DNA from: Cyanobium gracile PCC 6307
GTDB taxonomy: Bacteria; Cyanobacteriota; Cyanobacteriia; PCC-6307; Cyanobiaceae
Assembly (NCBI RefSeq): GCF_000316515.1
Contig: NC_019675.1
Coordinates: 496,001 to 560,000 of the forward strand
Direction of reading: 5' to 3'
DNA: 64,000 nt
The first letter of the stretch is position 1. Each line of letters opens with the position of its first letter. Shown piece by piece: positions 45,127 through 54,619 of the stretch. Below the pieces are notes generated by a model. That model was not told the DNA's origin, searched no databases, and saw only the letters and a list, made by a program, of their open reading frames with translations. The position numbers and the translations under genes were made by a program.

Positions 45127-46794
45127 AGGCAGGTCGGTCACGGCCCCCAGGCTGCTGCTGCTCACCAGCCGGGCGTACTTGCCGAGCACCCCGGTGCGGT
45201 AGCGGGGGGCAGGCTTGGTCCAGGCGCTGCGACGCCGGGCCAGCTCCTCCGCGTCCACGTTGAGCTGGAGCAGGCGCTGCTTCGCATCCACCGTGATGCT
45301 GTCGCCCTCCTGCACGAGGGCGATGGTGCCGCCCGCGGCGGCTTCCGGAGCCACGTGGCCCACCACCATCCCGTAGGTGCCGCCCGAGAAGCGGCCATCG
45401 GTGATCAGGGCCACCGAATCGCCGAGCCCCTCGCCGATGATCGCGGCGGTGGGGGCCAGCATCTCGCGCATGCCGGGGCCGCCCACCGGCCCTTCGTAGC
45501 GGATGACCACCACATCGCCGGCGCTGATGCGCTTGGCGAGGATGGCGGCCAGGGCATCCTCCTCACTCTCGAACACCCGCGCCGGGCCGGTGATCACCGG
45601 GTTCTTCACCCCGCTGATCTTGGCCACGCTGCCCTCCTCCGCCAGGTTGCCCCGCAGGATCGCCAGGTGGCCCTGGGCGTAGAGGGGGTTGGACAGGGGC
45701 CGGATCACGTCCTGACCGGCCGGTGGTTCGGAGGGCACGTCGGCGAGCACCTCGGCCAGGGTGCGCCCCTCGATCGTGCGGCAGTCCCCATGCAGCAGGC
45801 CGCCGTCGAGCAGCAGCTTCATCACCTGGGGAATGCCGCCGGCCCGGTGCAGGTCGACGGTCACGTAGCGGCCGCTGGGCTTGAGGTCGCAGATCACGGG
45901 CACCTTCTGGCGGATCGTCTCGAAGTCGTCGATCGTGAGGGGCACACCGGCGGTGCGGGCGATGGCCAGCAGGTGCAGCACCGAATTGGTGGAGCCCCCC
46001 ACCGCCATGATCACGGCGATGGCGTTCTCGAAGGCCTCCCGGGTCAGCAGGTCCCGGGGGCGGATGTCGGCCGCGATCGCCTGCACCAGCACCTCGGCCG
46101 AGCGGGCGGCACTCTCGGCCTTCTCCGGGTCCTCCGCCGCCATCGTCGAGCTGTAGGGCAGGCTCAGGCCGAAGGCCTCGAAGGCCGAACTCATCGTGTT
46201 GGCGGTGAACATGCCGCCGCAGCTGCCGGCGCCGGGGCAGGCGTTCTTCTCGATCGCCAGCAGCTCCGCCTCATCGATGCGGCCGCCGGAGAGCTGACCC
46301 ACCGCCTCGAAGGCACTCACCACGGTGAGATCACAGGGCCCCAGCTTCCCCGGCTTGATCGTGCCGCCGTAGACGAAGATCGCCGGAATGTTCATGCGGG
46401 CCATGGCAAGCATGGCGCCGGGCATGTTCTTGTCGCAGCCGCCGATGGCCAGCAGACCGTCCATGCTCTGGGCGTTGCAGGCGGTTTCGATCGAATCGGC
46501 GATCACCTCGCGGGACACCAGCGAGTACTTCATGCCCTCGGTGCCCATCGAGATCCCGTCGCTGACCGTGATGGTGCCGAACATCTGCGGCATGGCTCCG
46601 GCCCCGTGGGCGGCCTGCTCGGCGCGCCGGGCCAGGTCGTTGAGGCCGATGTTGCAGGGGGTGATCGTGCTGTAGCCGTTGGCGATGCCGATGATCGGCT
46701 TGCCGAAGTCCCCGTCGCCGAAACCGACGGCCCGCAGCATGGCCCGGTTGGGGGAGCGTTGGAGGCCCTTGGTGATGGCGTCGGAGCGCAGCAT
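45118..46794 (-). CDS. ilvD: Dihydroxy-acid dehydratase
   Basis: A 558-residue Fe-S dehydratase of branched-chain amino acid synthesis. Cluster cysteines lie in [10 protein letters not shown] and [28 protein letters not shown] near the C-terminus carries the catalytic Ser motif. ATG 46794 chosen from the family start ([22 protein letters not shown], quoted as [10 protein letters not shown]). It is followed by a strong hairpin terminator. Confidence 0.98.
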   Translation of the reverse strand: MLRSDAITKGLQRSPNRAMLRAVGFGDGDFGKPIIGIANGYSTITPCNIGLNDLARRAEQAAHGAGAMPQMFGTITVSDGISMGTEGMKYSLVSREVIADSIETACNAQSMDGLLAIGGCDKNMPGAMLAMARMNIPAIFVYGGTIKPGKLGPCDLTVVSAFEAVGQLSGGRIDEAELLAIEKNACPGAGSCGGMFTANTMSSAFEAFGLSLPYSSTMAAEDPEKAESAARSAEVLVQAIAADIRPRDLLTREAFENAIAVIMAVGGSTNSVLHLLAIARTAGVPLTIDDFETIRQKVPVICDLKPSGRYVTVDLHRAGGIPQVMKLLLDGGLLHGDCRTIEGRTLAEVLADVPSEPPAGQDVIRPLSNPLYAQGHLAILRGNLAEEGSVAKISGVKNPVITGPARVFESEEDALAAILAKRISAGDVVVIRYEGPVGGPGMREMLAPTAAIIGEGLGDSVALITDGRFSGGTYGMVVGHVAPEAAAGGTIALVQEGDSITVDAKQRLLQLNVDAEELARRRSAWTKPAPRYRTGVLGKYARLVSSSSLGAVTDLPAD

Positions 46795-46870
46795 GGCCGG
46801 GGAGGAACGGGTCTGCAGCAACTTACCGAGGGGCCTGCACCGCCACGCCTGGGACCTCAGCCTGGGACGT

Positions 46871-47158
46871 TCAGGGCTGGGGCTGCAGCTGCTCAAGCTG
46901 GCGGCGCACCTCGTCGATCGCCTGGTTGAGCTTCTGCACGCGGTCGTGCAGCTGGTCGCTGCTCACGGGCGTCTCCTCGAAGCCTTCGCCGAGGCGCGAG
47001 ACGCGCAGCATCCGCAGCTGGCGCTGGGACAGCCGGTGCCGTTCGGCCCGGCGCAGCAGCCAGACGGCGAGGCCGGCGGCCCCCATGACCGCCCCGGCGG
47101 CCCCGGCCAGCAGGAGCAGACTGCCGCTGGCGGACGATTGCTGCCTGGAATCAGCCAT
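46871..47158 (-). CDS. Small single-pass membrane protein of unknown function
   Basis: 95 residues: a membrane helix near the N-terminus ([22 protein letters not shown], about 14-35), a basic stretch ([20 protein letters not shown]) and a C-terminal coiled coil ([20 protein letters not shown]). Topology suggests a cytoplasmic or stromal-side coiled coil. It lies between upp and ilvD on the same strand. Family not recognised. Confidence 0.65.
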   Translation of the reverse strand: MADSRQQSSASGSLLLLAGAAGAVMGAAGLAVWLLRRAERHRLSQRQLRMLRVSRLGEGFEETPVSSDQLHDRVQKLNQAIDEVRRQLEQLQPQP

Positions 47159-47200
47159 GGACCTGCACGGAAAGGGACTTCCGGATTGGAGGGATTCAGC

Positions 47201-47866
47201 CTAGGCAGTGGCGGCGGCGATTCCATACAGCCGCTCGCTCACTTCGCCGAAGCCCGGCACGACACGGTGCCGGCTGTCCACCTCCGGGTCGATGCCGGCG
47301 CAGTAGATGGTGAGCTGGCTGTGCCGCTCACCGACAACCTTCAGCCCGGGGCTCGCCGCCAGGGTGGTGATCACCCGCAGCCGCTGCCCCTCCACCCCCA
47401 GGCCCGCCAGGCGGTCGAGCAGGGCCAGCAGGATCGAGCCGCTGGCGAGGACCGGCAGGAACACCAGCACGCCGCTGCGGGCCTCGATGGTGGCCGGCAG
47501 GTCGTCGAGGAACCAGTGGGGCTTGTGCTCCGGCCCGCAGGGCTCGATGCCCACATGGGCCAGCTGGGCCGACGGCAGCACCGACTGGGCCCCCTGCCAC
47601 AGGCCGAGGCCGCCCCGCAGCACCGGGATCACCAGCAGGGGCACCTCCGGGTCGACCACCTGGCCGTCGCAGTGACCCAGGGGCGTGGTGACCGACACCG
47701 GACGGTGGGGCAGCCAGTCGCGCAGCGCCTCATAGGTGAGCCAGCGGCCCAGCTCCGCCATGGCGGTGGCGAACAGGGGCGAGGGGGTGGCCCCGTCGCG
47801 CAGCAGCGTGAGCCAGTGGCCGATCAGGGGATGGGGAGGAACCACCACCCGCAGGGACATGCTCAT
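47201..47866 (-). CDS. upp: Uracil phosphoribosyltransferase
   Basis: A 221-residue Type I PRTase-fold enzyme salvaging uracil to UMP. HPLIGHWLTLLRD is the typical N-terminal block, LLVIPVLRGGLGLWQGAQSVLP the PRPP-contact region (as VIPVLRGGLGL), and the C-terminal YCAGIDPEVDSRHRVVPGFGEVSERLYG (as IDPEVDSRHRVVPGFGE) binds uracil. The PRPP loop VFLPVLASGSILLALLDRL is divergent from the DPMLATGGS of E. coli Upp, replacing Asp-Pro-Met with Leu-Pro-Val, so activity could be altered. Start ATG 47866 or 47860. Confidence 0.88.
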   Translation of the reverse strand: MSMSLRVVVPPHPLIGHWLTLLRDGATPSPLFATAMAELGRWLTYEALRDWLPHRPVSVTTPLGHCDGQVVDPEVPLLVIPVLRGGLGLWQGAQSVLPSAQLAHVGIEPCGPEHKPHWFLDDLPATIEARSGVLVFLPVLASGSILLALLDRLAGLGVEGQRLRVITTLAASPGLKVVGERHSQLTIYCAGIDPEVDSRHRVVPGFGEVSERLYGIAAATA

Positions 47867-47914
47867 GTCGGGGAGTGTCTGCCATAGCTTGAACCGGCAG
47901 CGTACCGGTGTGGC

Positions 47915-48469
47915 ATGGTTCCCAGCTCCCCAACTCCCCCCGAGATCCGCCGCCGGGCCCGGCGGGCCGGCCTGCTGGGGTCGGTCCTGGGCGCCGCGCT
48001 GGGCCTGCTGCTGTTTTGGACCGTGCTGCCGGCGGGCCCGGCCCTGGCGATCACCGCCCCCGAGCTGCGGGCCCAGCGCTCCTTCCAGGACCTCGACCCC
48101 GACCTGCGGGGCCGCAACCTGCAGCAGCAGGAGTTCCTCAAGGCCTCCATGGAGGGCTTTGATCTGCGGGATGCCGACCTGCGTGGCGCTGTCTTCAACT
48201 CCACCGACCTGCGCCAGGCCGACCTGCGCGGGGCCGACCTGGAGGACGTGGTGGCCTTCGCCACCCGCTTCGATGGGGCCGACCTGCGCGGCGCCCAGTT
48301 CCGCAACGCCATGCTGATGCAGAGCCGTTTCCGGGATGCCCGGATCGACGGGGCTGACTTCAGTGACGCGGTGCTCGATCTGCCGGAGCAGAAGGCCCTC
48401 TGCGCCCGGGCCAGCGGCAGCCATCCCCTCACCGGCGTCGACACGCGCGAGAGCCTCGGCTGCCGCTGA
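47915..48469 (+). CDS. Pentapeptide-repeat protein, probably thylakoid-lumenal
   Basis: 184 residues: a Tat/Sec-like signal (RRRARRAGLLGSVLGAALGLLLFW) ending AGPALA before ITAPELR, then about 12 pentapeptide repeats of the A(D/N)LRx type (DLRDADLRGAVFNSTDLRQA, ADLRGADLEDV) forming a right-handed quadrilateral helix, and a C-terminal Cys pair (ALCARA, LGCR). Homologous lumenal pentapeptide proteins (TL17/TL20.3-type) occur in cyanobacteria and chloroplasts; function unknown. Confidence 0.87.
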   Translation: MVPSSPTPPEIRRRARRAGLLGSVLGAALGLLLFWTVLPAGPALAITAPELRAQRSFQDLDPDLRGRNLQQQEFLKASMEGFDLRDADLRGAVFNSTDLRQADLRGADLEDVVAFATRFDGADLRGAQFRNAMLMQSRFRDARIDGADFSDAVLDLPEQKALCARASGSHPLTGVDTRESLGCR

Positions 48470-48521
48470 GACCGCCCGGCGGGGCTTCCCCTAGGTTTCG
48501 GTGTCTCCTGCCCCAGCGCCG

Positions 48522-49631
48522 ATGACCGCCACCAGCTCCAGACGGCTGCCGGTCACGGTGGTGACCGGATTCCTGGGGGCCGGCAAGACCACCCTGCTGC
48601 GCCACCTGCTGCTGGAGAGCGGCCTGAGGCTGGCCGTCCTGGTCAACGAGTTCGGCGAGGTGGGCATCGACGGCGATCTGATCGCCTCCTGCGGCTTCTG
48701 CCCCGAGGAGGAACTGGGCGACCGGCTGGTGGAGCTGGCCAACGGCTGCCTCTGCTGCACGGTGCAGGATGAGTTCCTGCCCACCATGCAGCGCCTGCTG
48801 GAGCGGGCCGACAGGCTCGACGGCATCGTCGTCGAGACCAGCGGCCTGGCCCTGCCCGAGCCCCTGGTGGCCGCCTTCGGCTGGCCGGAGATCCGCAGCC
48901 GCACCCGGGTGCATGGGGTCGTCACGGTGGTGGACGGGGAGGCGATGGCCGCCGGCCATGTGGTGGGGGATGCCGAGGCGGTGGAGGCCCAGCGCCGCGC
49001 CGACCCCAGCCTCGACCACATCAGCGCCATCGAGGATCTGTTCGCCGACCAGCTCGGTGCCGCCGACCTGGTGCTGGTGAGCCGGGCCGACCGCCTGGAG
49101 CCTGAGGCCCTCGCCCGGGTGACCGCCAGGCTGCGCGCCGACCTGCGCCCCGGCACCGTGGTGCTGCCCATGGCCCGGGGCCGCCTCGATCCCTCCCTGG
49201 TGCTGGATGGTCCCGGCCTCGACCCGGCCAGCGACCATGACCATGACCATCACCATGACGAGGGTCACGACGACCACGATCACCACCATCACGACCACGA
49301 TCACCACGAGCATGCCCATGTGGCGATGGAGTCGATCGTCGTGCGCCGCGGCGGCCAGTGGGGCCGGGCCGCCCTCGAAACCCAGCTGCAGCAACTGCTG
49401 ATCGATCACCCCGTCGTGCGGCTCAAGGGACGGCTGCGCCAGGGCGGCAAGCGCCTGCCGCTGCAGATCCAGGGGGTCGGCCGTCGCCTCGACTGCTGGT
49501 ATGAGGAGCGCGCGGGGGCCTCCCCTGACGCCGGCTCCGCCGAGGGCGCAGGCCCCGACGGACTGGAGCTGGTGGTGCTGGCCACCGCCGGCGCCGCCGG
49601 CCCCCTGCGCCAGGCCCTCGATCGCCTCTGA
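48522..49631 (+). CDS. CobW/COG0523 family GTPase with His-rich metal-binding insert
   Basis: 369 residues from ATG 48522 (GTG 48501 also possible). P-loop VTGFLGAGKTT (about 15-25), VNEFGEVGIDG, the CxCC metal motif GCLCC (about 75-79), ETSGLALPEP and SRAD (G4-like). Between the GTPase and C-terminal domains lies an extended His/Asp stretch encoded at about 49235-49320 (dozens of His). Such G3E GTPases insert or store metals (Zn, Co). No cobalt-insertion genes are adjacent; cobU is 5 kb away, so a Zn or Co chaperone role cannot be decided. Confidence 0.92.
   Translation: MTATSSRRLPVTVVTGFLGAGKTTLLRHLLLESGLRLAVLVNEFGEVGIDGDLIASCGFCPEEELGDRLVELANGCLCCTVQDEFLPTMQRLLERADRLDGIVVETSGLALPEPLVAAFGWPEIRSRTRVHGVVTVVDGEAMAAGHVVGDAEAVEAQRRADPSLDHISAIEDLFADQLGAADLVLVSRADRLEPEALARVTARLRADLRPGTVVLPMARGRLDPSLVLDGPGLDPASDHDHDHHHDEGHDDHDHHHHDHDHHEHAHVAMESIVVRRGGQWGRAALETQLQQLLIDHPVVRLKGRLRQGGKRLPLQIQGVGRRLDCWYEERAGASPDAGSAEGAGPDGLELVVLATAGAAGPLRQALDRL
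49239..49321 (+). repeat. Low-complexity His/Asp codon run in the CobW-like gene
   Basis: A dense run of CAC/CAT and GAC/GAT codons (ACCATGACCATGACCATCA and similar) encoding the poly-His metal-binding loop. It is coding and not a CRISPR or tandem repeat array. Confidence 0.85.
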
Positions 49632-49674
49632 GCGTCGAGCGGCGCCCGGGCCGGTGCCAGACGCGCAGACCGTC

Positions 49675-50037
49675 TCAGTCGAGGGGGATGTCGCCCCTGG
49701 CGCAGACCCCATCCCAGCAGAGATCGGTGTTCTCCACCCAGCGGCTGTTCACCGGCTGCCAGCTGCCGGAGGGTTTGAGCATCGTCACCCGGCCCCGGCC
49801 GTCGTGGCGGAACTCGATCCGCTGCCCCCCCACCAGCAGGAACCAATGGAGGCCGAGCTCCTCGACCTGCATCTGGCAGTCCTGCCAGGGACCGTCCGCC
49901 AGGCGGCACTTCAGGGCCACCAGCCCCGGCAGGGAGTGGGCCTGCAGGGCCGTGGCGACCACGGCCAGACCGATGAGCCAGGCCAGCACGCGAGGCCCGA
50001 GCGGATCCAGCAGAACCCTTCGCAGGGAAGGCACCAC
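49675..50037 (-). CDS. Conserved-looking small membrane-anchored protein of unknown function
   Basis: From GTG 50037 (GTG 50034 also possible) the product has 120 residues: a basic N-terminus (SLRRVLLDPLGPR), a membrane helix (VLAWLIGLAVVATALQAH) and an exposed domain with Cys at KCRLADG, DCQMQVE, DLCWDG and VCARGD, perhaps disulphide-bonded. The C-terminal block WVENTDLCWDGVCARGDIPLD (as NTDLCWDGVCARG) is distinctive. Divergent from purS with an 84-bp gap. Function unknown. Confidence 0.7.
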   Translation of the reverse strand: MVPSLRRVLLDPLGPRVLAWLIGLAVVATALQAHSLPGLVALKCRLADGPWQDCQMQVEELGLHWFLLVGGQRIEFRHDGRGRVTMLKPSGSWQPVNSRWVENTDLCWDGVCARGDIPLD

Positions 50038-50121
50038 GACCGGCGGTGCGGAGAACCAACCCCAGGCTGGTCCTGTGCCGAGGTGGTGGTGGGGCGTGCT
50101 GCCAAGATTTAACAAACGTCC

Positions 50122-50388
50122 GTGCCTCCGGTGCCGCTCTTCAACGCCCGCGTCCAGGTCTCCCTGCGCCCCTCCGTGCTGGACCCCGCCGGGGAGGCCA
50201 CCCGGGCCGCCGCCGCCCGGCTCGGGGTGGAGGGGGTGAAGCGGTTGCGGATCGGCAAGGCGATCGAACTGGATCTGGAGGCGCCGGACCGGGCCACTGC
50301 CCAGGCCCGGCTCAAACTGCTCAGTGACCGCCTGCTCGCCAATCCGGTGATCGAGGACTGGTCGCTGGATCTGGCCGAAGCCGGTTGA
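50122..50388 (+). CDS. purS: Phosphoribosylformylglycinamidine synthase subunit PurS
   Basis: 88 residues, GTG start. Small FGAM synthase subunit that with PurQ and PurL forms the complex for step 4 of purine synthesis. Motifs [20 protein letters not shown] and [12 protein letters not shown] match PurS. purQ starts 13 bp downstream. Confidence 0.95.
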   Translation: MPPVPLFNARVQVSLRPSVLDPAGEATRAAAARLGVEGVKRLRIGKAIELDLEAPDRATAQARLKLLSDRLLANPVIEDWSLDLAEAG

Positions 50389-50401
50389 GGGGGCCAGACC
50401 G

Positions 50402-51055
50402 ATGACCGTCGGCATCGTTGTGTTTCCCGGCTCCAACTGTGACCGGGATGTGGCCTGGGCCCTGGAGGGCTGCCTGGGCATCCCCGTGCGCTTCCTCTGG
50501 CATGAGGAGCGCGACCTGGCCGGCCTTGAGGCCGTCGTGCTGCCGGGAGGGTTCAGCTACGGGGATTATCTGCGCTGCGGCGCGATCGCCCGTTTCGCCC
50601 CCGTGCTGGAGGAGGTGCGCTCCTTCGCCGCGCGCGGCGGCCCGGTGCTCGGCATCTGCAACGGCTTCCAGGTGCTCACCGAGATGGGCCTTCTCCCGGG
50701 CGCCCTCACCCGCAACCGGGATCTGCACTTCCTCTGCCAGAGCAGCCCGCTGGAGGTGCAGCCCGGGGCCTGCCGCTGGCTGGGTGCCTACGGCGCCGGC
50801 GAGCGCATCAGCCTGCCGATCGCCCACGGGGAAGGGCGCTACCAGGTGGAGCCGGAGGAACTGGAGCGCCTCGAGGGGCAGGGCTGTGTGGTGCTGCGCT
50901 ACGTCGCCAATCCCAATGGGTCTCGGGGGGATGTGGCTGGCCTGAGCAACCCCGCGGGCAATGTGCTCGGCCTGATGCCCCATCCGGAGCGCGCCTGTGA
51001 TCCGGTCACCGGCGGCCTCGACGGCCGTCGCCTGCTCGCCTCGCTGCTGGGCTGA
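50402..51055 (+). CDS. purQ: Phosphoribosylformylglycinamidine synthase subunit PurQ (glutaminase)
   Basis: 217 residues, class I glutamine amidotransferase. Catalytic Cys in GICNGFQ (about 86), His-Glu in MPHPERA near the C-terminus, and the opening [14 protein letters not shown]. With PurS it supplies ammonia to PurL (not in the window). Convergent with the peroxiredoxin gene, 4 bp apart. Confidence 0.97.
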   Translation: MTVGIVVFPGSNCDRDVAWALEGCLGIPVRFLWHEERDLAGLEAVVLPGGFSYGDYLRCGAIARFAPVLEEVRSFAARGGPVLGICNGFQVLTEMGLLPGALTRNRDLHFLCQSSPLEVQPGACRWLGAYGAGERISLPIAHGEGRYQVEPEELERLEGQGCVVLRYVANPNGSRGDVAGLSNPAGNVLGLMPHPERACDPVTGGLDGRRLLASLLG

Positions 51056-51059
51056 GGTT

Positions 51060-51668
51060 TCAGTGCAGTCCCGCGAAGAAGTCGCGGCTGCCGCGGGGAT
51101 CGGGGGCCAGGGTGCGGGCCCCGGGCGTCCAGTCGGCCGGACACACCTGGCCCGGCCGGTGGCGCACGAGCTGGAACGCCTGCAGCACCCGCAGGGTTTC
51201 GTCCACACTGCGGCCGACGGCCACGTCGTTAACGGTGCTGTGGCGGATCACGCCGTCGGGATCGATCAGGAACAAGCCCCGCAGGGCCGTGCCGGCCTCC
51301 TCATCGAGCACGTGGTAGGCCCGGGCGATCTCCTTGGTGAGATCCGACACCAGGGGGTAGGCCACATCCCCCAGCCCACCGCTCCGGCGTTCGGTCTGCA
51401 CCCAGGCCAGATGGCTGTAGGGACTGTCGACGGACACGGCCAGGATGGCGGCGTCGAGGCGGGCGAACTCCCCGTGGCGATCACTGAAGGCGGTGATCTC
51501 CGTGGGACAGACGAAGGTGAAATTGAGGGGATAGAAGAACAGCACCACATCCCTGCCCCGATAGTCGCGCAGCGACAGGTCCCGGAACTCCTGATCCACC
51601 ACGGCGGTGGCGCGAAAGTCGGGGGCTTCGAGGCCCACGAGCCTGCCGCTTCTGGTCATGGTGGCCAC
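51060..51668 (-). CDS. 2-Cys peroxiredoxin (AhpC/TSA family)
   Basis: About 200 residues (ATG 51668 or 51659). Peroxidatic Cys in [16 protein letters not shown] (about residue 54), resolving Cys in VCPADW (about 175), and the [14 protein letters not shown] loop. Reduces peroxides using thioredoxin. Typical 2-Cys Prx length. Adjacent to purQ by position only. Confidence 0.96.
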   Translation of the reverse strand: MATMTRSGRLVGLEAPDFRATAVVDQEFRDLSLRDYRGRDVVLFFYPLNFTFVCPTEITAFSDRHGEFARLDAAILAVSVDSPYSHLAWVQTERRSGGLGDVAYPLVSDLTKEIARAYHVLDEEAGTALRGLFLIDPDGVIRHSTVNDVAVGRSVDETLRVLQAFQLVRHRPGQVCPADWTPGARTLAPDPRGSRDFFAGLH

Positions 51669-51751
51669 CGTCTCGGGAGGGGAATGGCACCCATGCTGGC
51701 CTGAAGGAGCCCGGCCCCTACGATGTTTGTCAACGAAGCGATGCCTCTGCC

Positions 51752-52108
51752 ATGGGTTGGGATCCGACCGTCCTGCGCAAATACAACACCACCGGCCACT
51801 TCCGCCTGATCAATCAGCTGCGCTCCGAACTCAAGGGCAACCCCCTGATCCGCCCCAAGGACGGGGAAACCGTGGGCGCCGCCAACCGCAGCAAGAGCCT
51901 CACCCGCGCGCTCCAGAACCGTTCCCAGGCAGGGGGTTACGGCCGCAGTCGCCGTCCGGTCCAGACCTCCCAGCCCGTCGTCGTCACCCCCGCGCCCACG
52001 CTGCCCGTGATCGCTCCGGTGCCGGTCCGGGTCGAGAGTGTGGAAAGCCAGGAGGCGGCCAATGCCCGCAGCTTCCGCGAGCGACTTAACGCCATCGAGA
52101 TGCGCTGA
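51752..52108 (+). CDS. Small basic conserved-looking protein
   Basis: 118 residues: a well-formed N-terminal half ([33 protein letters not shown]) and a Pro/Val/Thr-rich, disordered C-terminal half. No signal peptide or recognised motif. I recall the N-terminal motif as common in picocyanobacterial small proteins of unknown function; not checked. Confidence 0.7.
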   Translation: MGWDPTVLRKYNTTGHFRLINQLRSELKGNPLIRPKDGETVGAANRSKSLTRALQNRSQAGGYGRSRRPVQTSQPVVVTPAPTLPVIAPVPVRVESVESQEAANARSFRERLNAIEMR

Positions 52109-52256
52109 ATCAGCGCCTCTGGCATTGCAGCAAGGTTGCGTCAAGCCTGCATCAAAGCTTCCCCGGCGGTGGATTAGCCACAGTCGTTGAGGTTGATTTG
52201 GTCTGGATTGGATCCAACCTGGAACCCTGGGTTCAGGAAGCAATGACCCAGGACAA

Positions 52257-52330
52257 TGGCTCGGGGGAGACTTGAACTCCCGACCTTGGGGTTATGAATC
52301 CCACGCTCTAACCAGCTGAGCTACCGAGCC
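52257..52330 (-). tRNA. trnM: tRNA-Met (CAT anticodon)
   Basis: Minus-strand sequence GGCTCGGTAGCTCAGCTGG ... CCCCGAGCC folds into a cloverleaf: 7-bp acceptor stem GGCTCGG/CCGAGCC, D-arm AGCTCAGCTGGTTAGAGC, anticodon loop containing CAT (ATTCATAA), and T-arm with GTTCAAGTC. It resembles elongator Met tRNAs; an Ile2 (lysidine) identity is less likely but not excluded. CCA is not encoded. 74 nt including the discriminator A. Confidence 0.93.
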
Positions 52331-52375
52331 AATCGATGGGACTTTAGACGATGACCGGTTCGGCCCCCGGCCGGG

Positions 52376-53398
52376 TCAGGCCCGGGGGGGGAGCATCTGC
52401 AGGGGGTTGATCGCGCCGCGGCCGGGGGGATGGATCTCGAAGTGCAGGTGGGGGCCGGTGCTGCGGCCTGTGCTGCCCATCTGGCTGATCACCTGACCCT
52501 GCGCCACCGTCTCGCCCCTGGTCACCAGCAGGCGGCTGTTGTGGGCGTAGAGGCTGCGGCTGCCATCGGGATGGGCGATCTCCACCAGGAAGCCGTAACC
52601 GCCGTCATGCCAGCCGGCGAACACAACCTGACCCTCCCGGGCGGCCATGATCGGCGTGCCGACGTTGTTGGCCACATCGATGCCCTTGTGCATCCGGCCC
52701 CAGCGCCAGCCGAAACCGGAGGTGAACACCCCGCGGGTGGGCCAGATCCAGGCAGTGGAGGGGGCCGTGGTGCCGCCATTGAAGGGCGGCTGCGGGTCAC
52801 CGAACTCCGGTGTGTCGGGCCAGCTGATGCCGCAGCTGACGGACGGCTTCAGGCCCAGCAGCATGCGGGAACGGCCCGGGGCCGACTGGGCCAGACGCAC
52901 CTGGCTGCCCACCACGAGCCGGGCGGTTTCCAGGCCCGGATTGAGGCGGATCAGCTCGGCCACGCTCAGGCCATAGCGCTGGGCCAGCTTGAGCACCGTG
53001 TCGCCGAAGCGGACGACCCCGTCCCGCTCCACCGGCGGCGGGGTGGAGACCGGCGGGCTCTGGCGCTGGACGGAGGCGTCGAGGGAGGCGATGCGGCCAA
53101 GGCGCTCCTTGCCGCGGGACGGCACCACCAGCCAGTCGCCGTTGCCGAAGCGGTGGTCTTCATCGACGTCGTTGAGGCGGGCCAGGCGGCTCTCATCGAG
53201 ATCGAGGGCGGAGGAGAGCTCCTCGATGGATACCGGACGGCGGACCTTGATCCAGACCCGGTCGGTGGCGGAAGGCAGGGAGGCCAGCAGGGTCTCGGTG
53301 GACACGGTGCTGGGGGAATCGTCAGCGAGAACGGCCACGAGCGGCACGACGGCCGGTGTGGAGAGGAGAAAGGGAAGAATCAAGCGGAAAGGCTTCAT
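52376..53398 (-). CDS. LysM and M23-domain peptidase (murein hydrolase-like)
   Basis: 340 residues from ATG 53398, giving a signal peptide (FRLILPFLLSTPAVVPLVAVLA). A degenerate and a clear LysM (GDTVLKLAQRYGLSVAELIRLNP, about 160-200; quoted as GDTVLKLAQRYGLS) precede a C-terminal M23/LytM domain with zinc motifs GRMHKGIDVAN (HxxxD) and GPHLHFEIH (HxH). All catalytic residues are present, so an active endopeptidase or NlpD-like amidase activator. An upstream in-frame ATG would add 67 residues with no homology. Confidence 0.93.
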   Translation of the reverse strand: MKPFRLILPFLLSTPAVVPLVAVLADDSPSTVSTETLLASLPSATDRVWIKVRRPVSIEELSSALDLDESRLARLNDVDEDHRFGNGDWLVVPSRGKERLGRIASLDASVQRQSPPVSTPPPVERDGVVRFGDTVLKLAQRYGLSVAELIRLNPGLETARLVVGSQVRLAQSAPGRSRMLLGLKPSVSCGISWPDTPEFGDPQPPFNGGTTAPSTAWIWPTRGVFTSGFGWRWGRMHKGIDVANNVGTPIMAAREGQVVFAGWHDGGYGFLVEIAHPDGSRSLYAHNSRLLVTRGETVAQGQVISQMGSTGRSTGPHLHFEIHPPGRGAINPLQMLPPRA

Positions 53399-53537
53399 GC
53401 ATTTCACATCCAGCGGACAAAACCCAGCAGAGAAGCCAACATCTGCGGGTCCGGCAGAGAGTAGCGCCATGAACCACAGGGGGCAAGGTTCCTCAGGCAC
53501 AACGCGGTCCGGACATCGGGACCGTCCCGCCCAGGTC

Positions 53538-54029
53538 TCAGCTGTCGCTCGCTGCGGCAGGCCCGATCTGGCGCAGGGCTTCGAACAGCACGATGCCAAC
53601 GGACACCGAGAGATTCAGGCTGCGGACGCCCCCCCGGTCCTCCCGGGCCCGGCAGGCCATGGGGATGGTGAGCCGGGCCTCGGCGGACGCCTGCAGGGCG
53701 TTCGGTAATCCGTCCGTCTCCCGTCCGAACAGCAGCCAGTCGTCGGGATGGAAGCGGAAGTCGGTGTAGGCCGTCTCCGCCTGGCTGCTGAGGGCCACCA
53801 GGCGGCCGCCCCGCCCCCGCCGCACCGTCTGGAAGCGCTCCAGGTCGCCGTGGCGGTGCAGCGACACCCAGGGCCAGTAATCCAGGCCGGCCCGGCGCAG
53901 GTGGCGATCGCTGATCGAGAAGCCCAGCGGTTCGATCAGATGCAGCTCGCAGCCGGTGGCGGCGCAGGTGCGCGCCACGTTGCCGGTGTTCGGCGGGATC
54001 TGGGGCTGGTAGAGCACGACGCGGGGCAT
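53538..54029 (-). CDS. trmL: tRNA (cytidine(34)-2'-O)-methyltransferase
   Basis: 163-residue SPOUT methyltransferase. MPRVVLYQPQIPPNTGNVART and TCAATGCELHLIEPLGF at the N-terminus, GRETDGLP in the knot and MACRAREDRGGVRSLNLSVS near the C-terminus define TrmL. It modifies the wobble base of tRNA-Leu. cobU starts 11 bp away on the same strand. Confidence 0.95.
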   Translation of the reverse strand: MPRVVLYQPQIPPNTGNVARTCAATGCELHLIEPLGFSISDRHLRRAGLDYWPWVSLHRHGDLERFQTVRRGRGGRLVALSSQAETAYTDFRFHPDDWLLFGRETDGLPNALQASAEARLTIPMACRAREDRGGVRSLNLSVSVGIVLFEALRQIGPAAASDS

Positions 54030-54040
54030 CCGGGGTGCGA

Positions 54041-54619
54041 TCAGAAGCCGGGGGGCACGGGCTGGCTCAGGGCCAGCAGGTCGATGGCCCGGCCCTGCAG
54101 GACCAGCCAGGCCGCCTCGCTGCGGGCCAGGAGGGTCTGCTGCATCGACCCGAGCCGATCCCGGAAGCGGGATCCGGCCGCCGTAGCCGGCACCACACCC
54201 CAGCCCGTCTCCTCACAGACCACCACCAGGGGTGCCGGGCAGGTGCCGAGGGCGCCGAGCAGTTCACCGCAGCGGAGCCCCCAGTCCGGCGGCTCCAGAT
54301 CCAGGTGGGCGGCCACCCAGGTCCCGAGCGAATCGACCAGCCCCAGCTGCCCGTCCTGCAGACGTCCCAGCTCGGCGGCGAGCTCCCCGCCCACTTCCCT
54401 GCAGCCCCATTCGGGCGGACGCCGCAAGCGGTGCCGCCGCAGGCGCTCCTGCCAGGCCACGTCGCCGGGAAGCGAGGGCCCGGTGGCCAGGTAGATGACC
54501 GCCAGGCCGCTGACGCTTGCCAGGTGTTCGGCCCAGCGGCTCTTGCCGCCCCTTGAGGGCCCGCTGACCAGCGTCAGGCGGGGATGGCGCTGGACCCCGG
54601 CCGGGGGTTCAGCCGCCAC
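54041..54619 (-). CDS. cobU: Adenosylcobinamide kinase/GTP-phosphotransferase
   Basis: 192 residues. The P-loop SGPSRGGKSRWAEHL and DSLGTWVAAHL (acceptor region), plus ETGWGVVPAT, match CobU/CobP of cobalamin (here likely pseudocobalamin) nucleotide-loop assembly. It overlaps pxcA by 11 bp. No other cobalamin synthesis gene is adjacent. Confidence 0.93.
   Translation of the reverse strand: MAAEPPAGVQRHPRLTLVSGPSRGGKSRWAEHLASVSGLAVIYLATGPSLPGDVAWQERLRRHRLRRPPEWGCREVGGELAAELGRLQDGQLGLVDSLGTWVAAHLDLEPPDWGLRCGELLGALGTCPAPLVVVCEETGWGVVPATAAGSRFRDRLGSMQQTLLARSEAAWLVLQGRAIDLLALSQPVPPGF

Noticed and set aside
49239-49321. Possible tandem repeat or CRISPR-like array
   Set aside because: The repeated CAC/GAC pattern is in frame with the CobW-like GTPase and encodes a His-rich loop; there are no spacers.
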